Notes under the pieces: generated by a model
Database searches by the model: none
The model's input: the letters and a program-made list of their open reading frames with translations, nothing else
What the model was told of the DNA's origin: nothing
Source: Celeribacter litoreus
GTDB taxonomy: Bacteria; Pseudomonadota; Alphaproteobacteria; Rhodobacterales; Rhodobacteraceae
DNA length: 64,000 nt
Reading direction: 5' to 3'
Assembly (NCBI RefSeq): GCF_020165855.1
Contig: NZ_JAIUFY010000013.1
Location: forward strand, 186,001-250,000
Position numbers and translations under genes: made by a program
Shown: positions 52,385-61,604 of the stretch, one piece after another
Layout of the letters: each line of letters starts with the position of its first letter
Numbering within the stretch: the first letter of the stretch is position 1

Positions 52385-52992
52385 GCCTCGACGAGAAGGC
52401 TCTCTGCCTTGGCGAGATCTTCCGCTGTGTTGATGTTGAAGAAGGCTGTGTCTGCCCCCGGACCATCGAAAAGGACTGGCACGGCGCCTTTGCTCTCCGC
52501 GAACTGCTGCATTCGACGCTGGTGACGGGCGAGCGCGGCGCGCAGGTCATCACGCACCGTGACCGGCCAGAGACCGAATGTCGGATGCCATCTTTGTTCA
52601 CCTTCCTCCTCGGTCACAGCGATCCCGAAACCCTCCGGCTGCGACACAGTGGCGAGGCGCGTTACCAAATTCTCGGGCAGAAACGGCGTATCTGTCGCAA
52701 CGGTGACGATGGCCTTGAAACCTTTTGCTGCGGCCCAGTCGAGCCCAGCGAGCACCCCCGCGAGAGGCCCTTGGGACTCCGAAGCCCCGTCGGGCAGGAT
52801 CGGATACCCGAATTCGGAGTACCGCTTAGGATCGCCATTCGCGCTAATGGCCAAGGTGGCGCATTGCGGGGCAAGCCGGTCAATGACGCGCTCCATCAAC
52901 CGTAGGCCGGCCAATTCGACCATTCCTTTGTCGACGCCGCCAAGTCGGGTGCCGTCCCCTCCGGCGAGGATCAATCCGGGATAGAGTGTCAT
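52381..52992 (-). CDS. mobA: molybdenum cofactor guanylyltransferase
   Basis: MobA joins GMP to Mo-molybdopterin to give the bis-MGD cofactor used by nitrate reductases. The 203-residue protein has the nucleotidyltransferase motif LAGGDGTRLGGVDKG near the N-terminus, VATDTPFLP with the metal-binding Asp, and the C-terminal FFNINTAEDL segment. NasA, encoded 9 kb away in this window, needs this cofactor. Confidence 0.93.
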   Translation of the reverse strand: MTLYPGLILAGGDGTRLGGVDKGMVELAGLRLMERVIDRLAPQCATLAISANGDPKRYSEFGYPILPDGASESQGPLAGVLAGLDWAAAKGFKAIVTVATDTPFLPENLVTRLATVSQPEGFGIAVTEEEGEQRWHPTFGLWPVTVRDDLRAALARHQRRMQQFAESKGAVPVLFDGPGADTAFFNINTAEDLAKAESLLVEA

Positions 52993-53074
52993 GTCACTGC
53001 CTCCTTCGGCTAAGGGCTTCCCCCCACGCGGGCCATTCTGTATGTCCGGTGGTTAGCAAATCAAGGGGCAAGAT

Positions 53075-53584
53075 ATGCTCGGATACGTGATGAGAGATGG
53101 GCGCGGTGAAATCGATGCGCTTTTGCGCACATTCGCGACGGGGTTCGAGGCGGACGGACGGCATGTTGTCGGGACGGTTCAGCACAACATCGAAATCGCT
53201 GACAGAGCCAAATGCGCGATGCGGCTCGAAGTGCTGCCAACAGGCCAACTTATCGACATCTCCCAGGATTTGGGGGACGGCGCCATTGGGTGTCGGTTGG
53301 ATCCCGATGGGTTCGCGGCGGCGGTTCAGGCCGTGCAGAACGGATTGGAGCGTGGTGCCGATCTCTTTCTGGTCAACAAATTCGGGAAACAAGAGGCCGA
53401 GGGTGGCGGGTTCCGCAACCTCATCGGGGTAGCGTTAAGCCAGAATATTCCTGTGATCTGCGGGCTCAACAAAAAGAACCTTCCTGCTTTCGAGCAGTTC
53501 GCCGAGGGCATGGCAGAAGAGGTCACAGCCACTCTCGAGGCGCTCACATCGTGGTTTGAAGACCAGGCATGCGACGCACAATAA
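53075..53584 (+). CDS. DUF2478 family protein
   Basis: This 169-residue protein begins MLGYVMRDGRGEIDALLRTFA and contains LFLVNKFGKQEAEGGGFRNLI and VICGLNKKNLPAFEQF. It matches the DUF2478 family, which I recall as often encoded near molybdenum-related genes; the function is unknown. The NKFGKxEAEG stretch resembles a nucleotide-type loop but is not a classic P-loop. It is divergent from mobA (82 bp apart), which fits a molybdenum connection. No signal peptide or membrane helix is seen. Confidence 0.78.
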   Translation: MLGYVMRDGRGEIDALLRTFATGFEADGRHVVGTVQHNIEIADRAKCAMRLEVLPTGQLIDISQDLGDGAIGCRLDPDGFAAAVQAVQNGLERGADLFLVNKFGKQEAEGGGFRNLIGVALSQNIPVICGLNKKNLPAFEQFAEGMAEEVTATLEALTSWFEDQACDAQ

Positions 53585-53684
53585 ATCACCAAATTCACTG
53601 CAAAATGCACCCCTCGGACATTCGTGCAATAGATTGCGCACAGGAATCGTTTACATTTTGTGCAAGCCAGAGCGACTTGGACCT

Positions 53685-54269
53685 ATGACTACACCTCTCT
53701 CGATCATTATCGTCGAAACAGACCGCACACGTGCACAGTTGATTGTCGACAGCCTGAAGGACGCAGGGGCGTTCGATATTTCCGTGATTTCTGATCCGAC
53801 TGGGCTCGCCCGACAAATCCAGGCGCGCAATCCGGATGTGGTCCTTATCGATATCGAAAATCCGTCGCGTGATACGATGGAAGAGCTCGCGCTCGCTTCT
53901 GGACCGCTTGATCGCCCCGTTGCGATGTTTGTGGACCGCTCTGATGAGGGGCTTTCTTCGGCTGCGATCGAGGCAGGTGTTTCTGCCTATATTGTCGATG
54001 GTCTTCAGTCCCAGCGCGTGAAGCCGATTATCGATGCGGCAATTGCACGTTTCCGCATGTTCCAACGGATGCGCACGGAACTTGCCGAGACGAAAAAGGC
54101 ACTCGAAGAGCGCAAAGTAATCGACCGCGCCAAGGGCATGATGATGCGCGCGCGCGGGATCAGTGAAGACGAAGCTTATGCGCTGTTGCGCAAGACGGCG
54201 ATGGATCAGGGCAAGCGCGTCGCTGATGTCGCCCAGGCCCTCGTCACGGCTGCGGGGTTGCTGTCATGA
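53685..54269 (+). CDS. nasT: ANTAR-domain antiterminator NasT
   Basis: This 194-residue protein has a pseudo-receiver domain (IIIVETDRTRAQLIVDSL, with an Asp at VVLIDIENPS), a linking coiled coil and a C-terminal ANTAR RNA-binding domain (VIDRAKGMMMRARGISEDEAYALLRKTAM). NasT binds the leader of nitrate-assimilation transcripts and prevents termination unless held by NasS. It overlaps nasS by four bases, and its likely RNA target lies at 55.5-55.7 kb. Start 53685 was chosen by the family N-terminus. Confidence 0.93.
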   Translation: MTTPLSIIIVETDRTRAQLIVDSLKDAGAFDISVISDPTGLARQIQARNPDVVLIDIENPSRDTMEELALASGPLDRPVAMFVDRSDEGLSSAAIEAGVSAYIVDGLQSQRVKPIIDAAIARFRMFQRMRTELAETKKALEERKVIDRAKGMMMRARGISEDEAYALLRKTAMDQGKRVADVAQALVTAAGLLS

Positions 54270-55441
54270 GCCTCGCGTCAGTTTCTATCGGATACATTCC
54301 GCTCGTAGACGCGGCACCTTTGATCGTGGCGCAAGAAATGGGATTTGCTTCGGAAGAGGGGCTGTCGCTCGATCTTCGTCGCGCGCCGTCCTGGTCCTCC
54401 GTGCGCGACATGCTCGCCTTCGGACAGGTTGACGCGGCCCACATGCTGTCTCCCGTGCCCGTTGCGACGGCTCTCGGGCTGGGCGGGGCCGGCGCAAAGT
54501 TTTCCGCGATCTCTGTTCTGTCAATGAACGGCAACGTGATCGGTGTGTCGTCGGAACTCGCCGCGCGACTGCGTGGTGTTGGGCACGATTTTGGGTTCTC
54601 TGATGCTTTCAAAGCAGGACGGGCGCTGATCGAAGCAAAAACAGAGCGTCTGCGCATCGGTGTGCCCTTTCCGTTCTCGATGCACGCGGAGTTGCTCTAT
54701 TACTGGCTGTCCGCTCTCGGGCTTCCAGCTCCGCAGTCGGTTGATATCCGCACCGTTCCGCCGCCATTGATGGCTGCGGCGATTGAGGCGGGCGAGATTG
54801 ATGCCTTCTGTGTGGGTGAACCTTGGGGCTCACAGGCTGTCGACAACGGCGTCGGCGAGCTTTTGCTGCCCTGTAGCGCAATCTGGTCAGCGGCTCCTGA
54901 AAAAGTGCTCGCCGTGCGATCTGACTGGGTCGAACATGAGAGCTCTTTAACCGGGCGGCTCATCCGTTCCTTGTGGCGAGCAGGGCGTTGGCTCGGTAAT
55001 CCCGATAGTCGCACGCTTGCCTCGGAGCTGCTGAGCCGCCCCGAATATCTGAACCTGCCGTCTGAGATCCTCGACCATGCCTTGACGGGAAACCTTGTCA
55101 TTTCGCCGGCTGGCGCGCAGCGACACGTCGAGGGCTTCGTCGAATTTTTCCACGGTGCCGCGACGTTCCCGTGGCGGTCGCAGGCCGAGTGGATTGGCGC
55201 GCAACTCGCCGCACGCACAGGCCTCGATCGGGATGCTGCGCGCAAAGCCTCACGGGCGGTCTTTCGGTCCGATTTGTATCGACAGGCTCTGGCCTCGACG
55301 TCTGCGGATTTGCCGGGGGCTTCATCGAAGCTGGAAGGTGCTCTTGAGGTGCCAACTCCCGTGTCGTCTCCCTCGGGTCGCTTGATTCTGGGTCGAAATC
55401 AGTTTTTCGATGGTCGAATTTTTGAGCCGCTCAAGGATTGA
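54266..55441 (+). CDS. nasS: cytoplasmic nitrate/nitrite sensor NasS
   Basis: This 391-residue protein is homologous to the nitrate-binding protein NrtA. It starts directly with SVSIGYIPLVDAAPLIVAQEMG and has no signal peptide, the mark of NasS. It has the GEIDAFCVGEPWGSQAV segment of the nitrate-binding fold. NasS sequesters NasT in the absence of nitrate or nitrite. It is encoded in one unit with nasT, upstream of the leader and transporter genes. Confidence 0.91.
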   Translation: MSLASVSIGYIPLVDAAPLIVAQEMGFASEEGLSLDLRRAPSWSSVRDMLAFGQVDAAHMLSPVPVATALGLGGAGAKFSAISVLSMNGNVIGVSSELAARLRGVGHDFGFSDAFKAGRALIEAKTERLRIGVPFPFSMHAELLYYWLSALGLPAPQSVDIRTVPPPLMAAAIEAGEIDAFCVGEPWGSQAVDNGVGELLLPCSAIWSAAPEKVLAVRSDWVEHESSLTGRLIRSLWRAGRWLGNPDSRTLASELLSRPEYLNLPSEILDHALTGNLVISPAGAQRHVEGFVEFFHGAATFPWRSQAEWIGAQLAARTGLDRDAARKASRAVFRSDLYRQALASTSADLPGASSKLEGALEVPTPVSSPSGRLILGRNQFFDGRIFEPLKD

Positions 55442-55545
55442 TGCTTAAAATATATGCGCGGTGTAGGTTTTGAGCGGAGAGTGTATGCCGCAGCGCGACA
55501 ACGGCTTTGCAATCGCAGCGTGATTCTCGGCATAAAGATTACAGC

Positions 55546-55667
55546 GGAAGGCGACGGAGCCTTCTGGCGCGAAATACGTCTCAATGAATGAGACATTCGA
55601 GCAAAGCCGCTCGATAGGTTGCCTCTCCTCCTCCCAGGCAGTCTATCGGCGGCTTTTTTTGTTTTTT
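55546..55667 (+). promoter_or_regulatory. leader RNA with two small hairpins and an intrinsic terminator upstream of nrtA
   Basis: In order, there is a 6-bp hairpin GAAGGC-GACGGA-GCCTTC (55547-55564), a second 5-6-bp hairpin GTCTC-AATGAAT-GAGAC (55578-55594), and a long stem at 55604-55653 followed by two T-runs (55654-55667). Two short hairpins before a terminator is the architecture of ANTAR (NasT) targets. The second loop has A at 1 and G at 4; the first has G at 4 only. The long stem would stop transcription before nrtA unless NasT intervenes. Confidence 0.75.
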
Positions 55668-55695
55668 CTCCGACAGGGAACACAGGGACATAAAG

Positions 55696-57063
55696 ATGAA
55701 AAAACTTCTTCTCGGCCTCGCAGCCACAACCGCACTCGCTTCGGGTGCATGGGCAGAAATGCTCGATCTGGAAAAAGATGAACTGACTTTCGGCTTCATC
55801 AAGCTGACCGACATGGCCCCGCTGGCCGTGGCTTATGAACAAGGTTTCTTCGATGACGAAGGTCTCTTCGTCACCCTCGAAGCACAGGCAAACTGGAAAG
55901 TGCTCCTAGACGGCGTGATCGACGGCACCCTCGACGGCGCGCATATGCTCGCAGGTCAGCCGCTCGCAGCAACCATCGGTTTCGGTACCGAGGCTCACAT
56001 CATCACCCCGTTCTCCATGGACCTCAACGGCAACGGCATCACCGTTTCCAACGAAGTTTGGGAAGAAATGAAGCCGAACATCCCGACGGATGCAGACGGC
56101 AAAGTCCAGCACCCGATTTCCGCTGAAGCTCTGGCTCCGGTCGTCGAGAAATACAAATCCGAAGGCAAGCCCTTCAACATGGGCATGGTTTTCCCTGTGT
56201 CCACGCACAACTACGAACTGCGTTACTGGCTCGCAGCTGGCGGCCTGCACCCGGGTTACTACTCCCCGGAGAACATCTCCGGTCAGATCGGCGCAGACGT
56301 TTTCCTCTCCGTGACTCCTCCGCCGCAGATGCCGGCAACTCTCGAAGCAGGCACCATCTACGGTTACTGTGTGGGTGAGCCGTGGAACCAGCAGGCTGTG
56401 TTCAAAGGCATCGGCGTTCCGGTCATCACCGACTACGAACTCTGGAAAAACAACCCGGAGAAAGTGTTCGGCATCACCGCAGAATTCGCTGAAGAATACC
56501 CGAACACCACCAAAGCTGTCGTGAAGGCTCTGATCCGCGCTGCAATGTGGCTCGACGAGAACGACAACGCCAACCGTCCGGAAGCTGTGGAAATCCTCTC
56601 CCGTCCTGACTACGTGGGCGCTGACTATGACGTGATCGCGAACTCTATGACCGGCACGTTCGAGTACGAAAAAGGCGACAAGCGTGAGGTTCCTGACTTC
56701 AACGTGTTCTTCCGTTACAATGCGACCTACCCGTTCTACTCCGACGCTGTGTGGTACCTGACCCAGATGCGCCGTTGGGGCCAGATCGCAGAGGCGAAGC
56801 CGGATAGCTGGTACGACGAAGTCGCTAAATCCGTCTACAAACCGGAAATCTACCTCGAAGCGGCTCGCCTTCTCGTCGACGAAGGTCTCGCAAACGAAGA
56901 AGACTTCCCATGGGATAGCGACGGCTACAAGGCCCCGACCCCTTCTGAAGACATCATCGACGGCATCGCCTACGACGGTAAAGCACCGAACGCTTACCTC
57001 GACAGCCTGCCGATCGGCCTGAAAGGCGAGCAAGTCGTCGAAGGCACCGAAGTCAAAGGTTAA
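55696..57063 (+). CDS. nrtA: nitrate ABC transporter substrate-binding protein
   Basis: This 455-residue periplasmic protein has a signal peptide (about 1-20, ending GAWA). It has the NrtA/CmpA sequence: [37 protein letters not shown], and [13 protein letters not shown] near the nitrate site. It is followed by nrtB and a double ATPase, which together form the nitrate uptake system. The leader upstream suggests nitrate-dependent antitermination. Confidence 0.92.
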   Translation: MKKLLLGLAATTALASGAWAEMLDLEKDELTFGFIKLTDMAPLAVAYEQGFFDDEGLFVTLEAQANWKVLLDGVIDGTLDGAHMLAGQPLAATIGFGTEAHIITPFSMDLNGNGITVSNEVWEEMKPNIPTDADGKVQHPISAEALAPVVEKYKSEGKPFNMGMVFPVSTHNYELRYWLAAGGLHPGYYSPENISGQIGADVFLSVTPPPQMPATLEAGTIYGYCVGEPWNQQAVFKGIGVPVITDYELWKNNPEKVFGITAEFAEEYPNTTKAVVKALIRAAMWLDENDNANRPEAVEILSRPDYVGADYDVIANSMTGTFEYEKGDKREVPDFNVFFRYNATYPFYSDAVWYLTQMRRWGQIAEAKPDSWYDEVAKSVYKPEIYLEAARLLVDEGLANEEDFPWDSDGYKAPTPSEDIIDGIAYDGKAPNAYLDSLPIGLKGEQVVEGTEVKG

Positions 57064-57078
57064 ACTACCCCCCCCCGT

Positions 57079-57108
57079 ACGGGCGCGCCTCCCCCCAGGT
57101 GCGCCCGT
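57079..57108 (+). terminator. hairpin between nrtA and nrtB
   Basis: A 12-bp stem (57079-57090 with 57097-57108, one G-T pair) with a C6 loop has no T-run after it. It is likely an mRNA-stabilising or attenuating element that favours the binding protein. A run of nine C lies just upstream (57068-57076). Confidence 0.5.
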
Positions 57109-57143
57109 GACACTCCAAAAGATTTTCCCGCGAGGACGCCGCA

Positions 57144-58226
57144 ATGACTGCTATCGATCCCCATCAGCTGGCTGACGAGACCAAAGCGGCACGTCGCGCA
57201 CAGCTTTTCACCCGCATCAACAAAGCCGACGCGTGGTTCCAAGTTCTTGGCCTGAGCTGGATGACCCCCGTGCTCAAGGCCGCCGCCGGTGACAACCCAA
57301 AGGCCCAAGCCAAAGAAATCTGGAAACTTCTCGGTGTTCCGGTTCTCGCCATCATCGGCTTCCTGCTCCTGTGGGGCACGCTTGCTCCGAAAGTTCAAAC
57401 CTCCCTCGGCGCGATCCCCGGCCCTGCGGCTGTGTGGGAAGAAGCGGTGAATCTCCATGAGGATGCGATTGCCAAGGCTGAGAAGAAAGCGGCTTTCGAA
57501 GAGCGTGTTGAGGCGCGCAATGAACGCTTCATTGCGAATGGCCAGCCGGAAAAAGTGAAGGACATTCCTTACACGGGTTCGCCGTCTTACTACGAGCAAA
57601 TCTGGACCTCGATCAAAACCGTATTCTTCGGCTTCCTGATCGGTTCGGCTATTGCGATCCCGCTTGGCATCCTCGCTGGTCTGTCGCCCTATGCGAACGC
57701 CGCGATTAACCCGCTCGTCCAGATCTTCAAGCCGGTATCCCCGCTCGCGTGGCTTCCGATTGTGACGATGGTCGTCTCTGCGCTCTACACGACGAATGAT
57801 GGCCTCTTTGCCAAATCCTTCCTCGTGTCCGCGATCACCGTGACGCTCTGTTCGCTCTGGCCGACGCTCATCAACACGTCTCTCGGTGTCGCATCCATCG
57901 ACAAAGATCTCGTGTCTGTGTCCAAAGTTTTGAAAATGGGCACGTATCAGAAAATCACCAAACTGGTTCTGCCGTCCGCTCTGCCGCTGATCTTCACCGG
58001 TCTGCGTCTCTCCCTCGGTGTGGGCTGGATGGTTCTGATTGCGGCTGAAATGCTCGCCCAGAACCCGGGTCTCGGCAAATTCGTCTGGGATGAATTCCAG
58101 AATGGCTCCTCCCAGTCCCTCGCCAAAATCATCGTGGCAGTGCTCACCATCGGTATCATCGGCTTCCTGCTAGACCGTGTGATGTACGCCCTGCAGTCCC
58201 TCTTCACCTTCTCCAACAACCGGTGA
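57144..58226 (+). CDS. nrtB: nitrate ABC transporter permease
   Basis: This 360-residue permease is of the NitT/TauT class. It has a long cytoplasmic N-terminus, a first helix at about 72-92, a charged stretch (KAEKKAAFEERVEARNERF, about 112-130) and the family core with SPLAWLPIVTMVVSALY and the EAA-like loop near LKMGTYQKITKLVLPSALP. Its end overlaps the GTG alternative start of the next gene. Confidence 0.92.
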   Translation: MTAIDPHQLADETKAARRAQLFTRINKADAWFQVLGLSWMTPVLKAAAGDNPKAQAKEIWKLLGVPVLAIIGFLLLWGTLAPKVQTSLGAIPGPAAVWEEAVNLHEDAIAKAEKKAAFEERVEARNERFIANGQPEKVKDIPYTGSPSYYEQIWTSIKTVFFGFLIGSAIAIPLGILAGLSPYANAAINPLVQIFKPVSPLAWLPIVTMVVSALYTTNDGLFAKSFLVSAITVTLCSLWPTLINTSLGVASIDKDLVSVSKVLKMGTYQKITKLVLPSALPLIFTGLRLSLGVGWMVLIAAEMLAQNPGLGKFVWDEFQNGSSQSLAKIIVAVLTIGIIGFLLDRVMYALQSLFTFSNNR

Positions 58227-58231
58227 TCGAC

Positions 58232-59914
58232 ATGAGCTTTCTGGATTTCCAAAACGTCTCGAAGTCCTTCGGTGAGGGCACCCATCGGACCGATGTTCTC
58301 AAAAACATCAACCTTTCTGTCGAGGAGGGCGAGTTCCTCGTCCTTCTCGGGTTCTCCGGAACCGGCAAGACGACACTGATCAACCTGATGGCTGGGTTGG
58401 AAAAGCCCACCAGCGGTGAAGTGAAGTTCAAAGGCAAGCCGGTGACGGGCCCTGGTCCGGAGCGTGGTGTGATTTTCCAGAACTACTCGCTCATGCCGTG
58501 GCTAACGGTAGATGCGAACGTGATGATCGCAGTGGACACCATCTTCCCGAACATGCCGAAGGCAGAGAAGCAGGAGAAAGTTGACCACTACGTCAAAATG
58601 GTTGGCCTCTCCCACGCGAAGACACGCCGTCCGGCGGAACTCTCCGGTGGTATGCGCCAGCGTGTGAATGTGGCGCGTGCGCTGGCAATGAATCCTGAGG
58701 TTCTGCTGCTGGACGAGCCGCTCTCCGCACTCGACGCACTGACCCGTGCAAACCTTGCGGATGAGATCGAACACATCTGGGAGGCGGACAAGAAAACCTG
58801 TGTCCTCATCACCAACGATGTGGACGAGGCAATCCTGCTCGCTGACCGCATCATCGCACTCAATCCGGACGGAACCCTCGGTGAGGAGTTCAAAGTCGCT
58901 ATCCCGCGTCCGCGTGATCGTGGCGCGATGAACAACGACGAAACCTTCCATCGTCTGCGTGCGGAAGTCACCAACTACCTCATGGACGTTGGGATCGAAG
59001 CGAAGGCTGAGGGAACCAAACTGCTCCCGAATGTCACCGCGATCCACCAAGTCCCGAAAGCTGTTGCAAAGGCGCAAGAAGGTCTGATCGAGAACCGCTT
59101 CCTGACGTTCGAAGGTTTGCACAAGATTTACCCGACGCCGAAAGGTCCGCTCACCGTTGTTGAGGACTTCAACCTCAAGCTCAACCGTGGCGAATTTATC
59201 TCCCTGATCGGGCACTCCGGCTGCGGCAAGTCCACGGTTCTGACCATGGCGGCCGGTCTGAACGATATTTCCAAAGGTGTTATCAAGCTCGACGGTTTCG
59301 AGGTGCGCGGTGCCGATCCGGAACGCGCGGTGGTGTTTCAGTCGCCCAACCTCTTCCCGTGGCTTACAGCGAAGGAGAACGTCTCCATTGGTGTCGACAG
59401 AGTTTACCCCGGGGCGTCCCAAGCCGAACGGCAGGATGTCGTTGAATATTATCTTGAAAGGGTCGGCCTCGCTGATTCTATGGACAAACCCGCGTCCTCC
59501 ATGTCCAACGGCATGAAGCAACGTGTGGGCATCGCCCGCGCCTTTGCTCTGTCTCCCAAACTGTTGCTGCTCGACGAGCCCTTCGGGATGCTCGACAGTT
59601 TGACGCGCTGGGAATTGCAGGAAGTGCTCATGGAGGTCTGGGAACGGACCAAAGTGACCGCGATCTGTGTGACCCACGACGTGGACGAAGCCATCCTCCT
59701 CGCCGACCGCGTTGTCATGATGACGAACGGCCCTCAGGCCACCATCGGCAAAATCACCGAAGTAGATCTCCCGCGACCACGCTCACGCAAGGCGCTTTTG
59801 GAGCACCCCGATTACTACAAGTACAGGCAAGAAGTCCTCGATTTCCTCGAGGAGTATGAACATGGCGCAAAACCAAAAGCAAAAGCTGCGCCGAAACCCG
59901 TAGCTGCGGAGTAA
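58232..59914 (+). CDS. nrtC: nitrate ABC transporter double ATP-binding protein (NrtC/NrtD fusion)
   Basis: This 560-residue protein contains two complete ABC ATPase domains in one chain. Domain 1 has Walker A GFSGTGKTT, signature LSGGMRQRV, Walker B LLLDEPLSALD and a switch position Asn in LITNDVDEA. Domain 2 has GHSGCGKST, the altered signature MSNGMKQRV, LLLDEPFGMLD and a normal His in VTHDVDEA. The NrtC-type C-terminal binding domain is absent. The ATG at 58232 is preceded by GGTGA; a GTG at 58223 overlapping nrtB is possible. Confidence 0.9.
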   Translation: MSFLDFQNVSKSFGEGTHRTDVLKNINLSVEEGEFLVLLGFSGTGKTTLINLMAGLEKPTSGEVKFKGKPVTGPGPERGVIFQNYSLMPWLTVDANVMIAVDTIFPNMPKAEKQEKVDHYVKMVGLSHAKTRRPAELSGGMRQRVNVARALAMNPEVLLLDEPLSALDALTRANLADEIEHIWEADKKTCVLITNDVDEAILLADRIIALNPDGTLGEEFKVAIPRPRDRGAMNNDETFHRLRAEVTNYLMDVGIEAKAEGTKLLPNVTAIHQVPKAVAKAQEGLIENRFLTFEGLHKIYPTPKGPLTVVEDFNLKLNRGEFISLIGHSGCGKSTVLTMAAGLNDISKGVIKLDGFEVRGADPERAVVFQSPNLFPWLTAKENVSIGVDRVYPGASQAERQDVVEYYLERVGLADSMDKPASSMSNGMKQRVGIARAFALSPKLLLLDEPFGMLDSLTRWELQEVLMEVWERTKVTAICVTHDVDEAILLADRVVMMTNGPQATIGKITEVDLPRPRSRKALLEHPDYYKYRQEVLDFLEEYEHGAKPKAKAAPKPVAAE

Positions 59915-59919
59915 TTAAT

Positions 59920-60339
59920 ATGGACGACAAGACGATCTCTCTGGTTCAGGACAGCTTTGCCAAGGTAAAGCCGATCGCTGAGACCGCTGCCGAAATCTTT
60001 TATGCAGACCTTTTCACCTCCGCTCCGGAAGTGCGCCCGCTGTTCAAAGGTGACATGTCCGAGCAGGGCATGAAGCTCATGGGGACGCTCGCCGTGGTTG
60101 TGAATGGTCTTCGTGACCTCGACGCCATTGTGCCGGTTGCCCAACAACTCGCCATCAAGCACGTCGATTACGGCGTAAAGGCCGAGGACTACGACAAAGT
60201 CGGTGCATCCCTCCTGCGCACGCTCGATCAGGGTCTCGGGCAGGACTTTACGCCGGAAGTACGTGAAGCCTGGGTCACTGCTTATGGCACCCTGTCCTCC
60301 GTGATGGTGGCCGCAGCTTACGGCGAAGGTAACGCTTAA
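59920..60339 (+). CDS. single-domain bacterial haemoglobin in the nitrate assimilation operon
   Basis: This 139-residue globin resembles the haem domain of flavohaemoglobin. The proximal His is H81 (KHVDYGV), with Tyr28 (IFYADLF, B10) and a Gln near 49 (likely E7), a pocket suited to nitric oxide or oxygen chemistry. The C-terminal FAD/NAD domain of flavohaemoglobin is missing. It lies 5 bp after the ATPase gene and overlaps the reductase gene by one base. I infer protection from nitric oxide made during nitrate/nitrite reduction, perhaps reduced by the adjacent flavoprotein. Confidence 0.86.
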   Translation: MDDKTISLVQDSFAKVKPIAETAAEIFYADLFTSAPEVRPLFKGDMSEQGMKLMGTLAVVVNGLRDLDAIVPVAQQLAIKHVDYGVKAEDYDKVGASLLRTLDQGLGQDFTPEVREAWVTAYGTLSSVMVAAAYGEGNA

Positions 60340-61604
60340 TGGCCGAACGGCTCGTCATAATCGGGGCTGGTATGGCTGCGGGACGTTTGCTCGATCATTT
60401 GATCGAGGAGGCTCCCAATGCCTTTGATATCACCCTGTTCAATGCCGAGCCGCGCGGAACCTATAACCGACTTATGCTCTCTCCGGTTCTGGCCGGAGAA
60501 ATGGGCTACCCCGAGATCGTGACCCATGATGATGCATGGTACGAACGGAACGGGGTGACCTGTCGTTTTGGGGAACGGGTCGAAGGGATTGATCGTGACC
60601 GCAAAGTCGTGTTCGGCCAAAATGGCGAAGTGGCTTACGACAAGCTCGTGATCGCCACCGGATCGTCGCCCTTCATCATTCCGCTCCCCGGACATGACCT
60701 GCCGGGGGTGATTGCCTATCGCGATCTCGAAGACACCGAAGAGATGATGCGCCTTGGCGAAAAGCATGATGCGCGCGCTGTCGTCATCGGGGGCGGTCTT
60801 CTCGGCCTCGAAGCTGCTGCAGGTATGGCCGCGCGAGGGACGAAGGTTACAGTTGTCCATATTGCTGGGCACCTGATGGAGCGGCAACTCGACAACGTTG
60901 CAGCTGGTCTTTTGCAAGAAACCTTGGAAGCGCGCGGGATCGAGATCATTTGCAGCGCGAACTCCAAAGAAATTCTCGCAGGCGAAGACGGCCGAGCACG
61001 CGCACTTCTGCTCGATGATGGCCGTGAACTGCCCTGTGACCTTCTGGTGATGGCCGTGGGCATTCGCCCGTCGGCCAAACTCGCCCAACAGTCTGGTCTT
61101 TCGACGGGGCGCGGTGTGATCGTGAATGATCAATTGCTGACCTCTGACCCGTCCATTTTCGCGCTCGGTGAATGCGTCGAGCACGATGGCGCCCTCTTCG
61201 GATTGGTCGCGCCGCTTTTTGATCAGGCGAAAGTTCTTGCAAAGAGCCTTCTCGGGCAGCCGGCACAGTACGTGAACAAAGAGGTGTCCACGAAACTCAA
61301 GGTGACCGGCTGTGACCTGTTCTCGGCTGGTGACTTCCTCGACGGGGAAGGGCGTGAGTGCATCACCTACTCCGATCCGTTCTCTGCCGTATACAAGCGG
61401 CTCGTGATCGAGAACGACCGTCTGATCGGAGCTGTCATGTATGGCGACACCAACGATGGCGGCTGGTTCTTCAATCTGATCCGCGATGGCGTGGATGTCT
61501 CTGACATGCGCGAAATGCTGATTTTCGGCCCAGCCTACCAAGATCTCGCGCCCGCCAACGTCGTATCGACCCCCACTCCCGTATTGGCTGAGGTATCTGC
61601 ATGA
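60339..61604 (+). CDS. NirB-like FAD/NAD(P)H-dependent reductase (NasB-type)
   Basis: This 421-residue flavoprotein has an N-terminal FAD motif (IIGAGMAAG), a second NAD(P)H motif (VIGGGLLGLEAA), GYPEI/LAGEMG segments and PSIFALGECVEH. All match the N-terminal third of NirB nitrite reductase. The [2Fe-2S] and sirohaem domains of NirB are absent. Placed one base after a globin gene and overlapping nasA by four bases, it is probably the electron donor to assimilatory nitrate reductase, as NasB/NasC-type reductases are, and might also reduce the globin. Confidence 0.85.
   Translation: MAERLVIIGAGMAAGRLLDHLIEEAPNAFDITLFNAEPRGTYNRLMLSPVLAGEMGYPEIVTHDDAWYERNGVTCRFGERVEGIDRDRKVVFGQNGEVAYDKLVIATGSSPFIIPLPGHDLPGVIAYRDLEDTEEMMRLGEKHDARAVVIGGGLLGLEAAAGMAARGTKVTVVHIAGHLMERQLDNVAAGLLQETLEARGIEIICSANSKEILAGEDGRARALLLDDGRELPCDLLVMAVGIRPSAKLAQQSGLSTGRGVIVNDQLLTSDPSIFALGECVEHDGALFGLVAPLFDQAKVLAKSLLGQPAQYVNKEVSTKLKVTGCDLFSAGDFLDGEGRECITYSDPFSAVYKRLVIENDRLIGAVMYGDTNDGGWFFNLIRDGVDVSDMREMLIFGPAYQDLAPANVVSTPTPVLAEVSA

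Noticed and set aside
55906-57144. 412-codon minus-strand frame opposite nrtA
   Set aside because: Antisense to nrtA, and starts within the nrtB start codon; no domain recognised.
58502-59677. 391-codon minus-strand frame opposite the double ATPase gene
   Set aside because: Antisense to two clear ABC domains; shadow.
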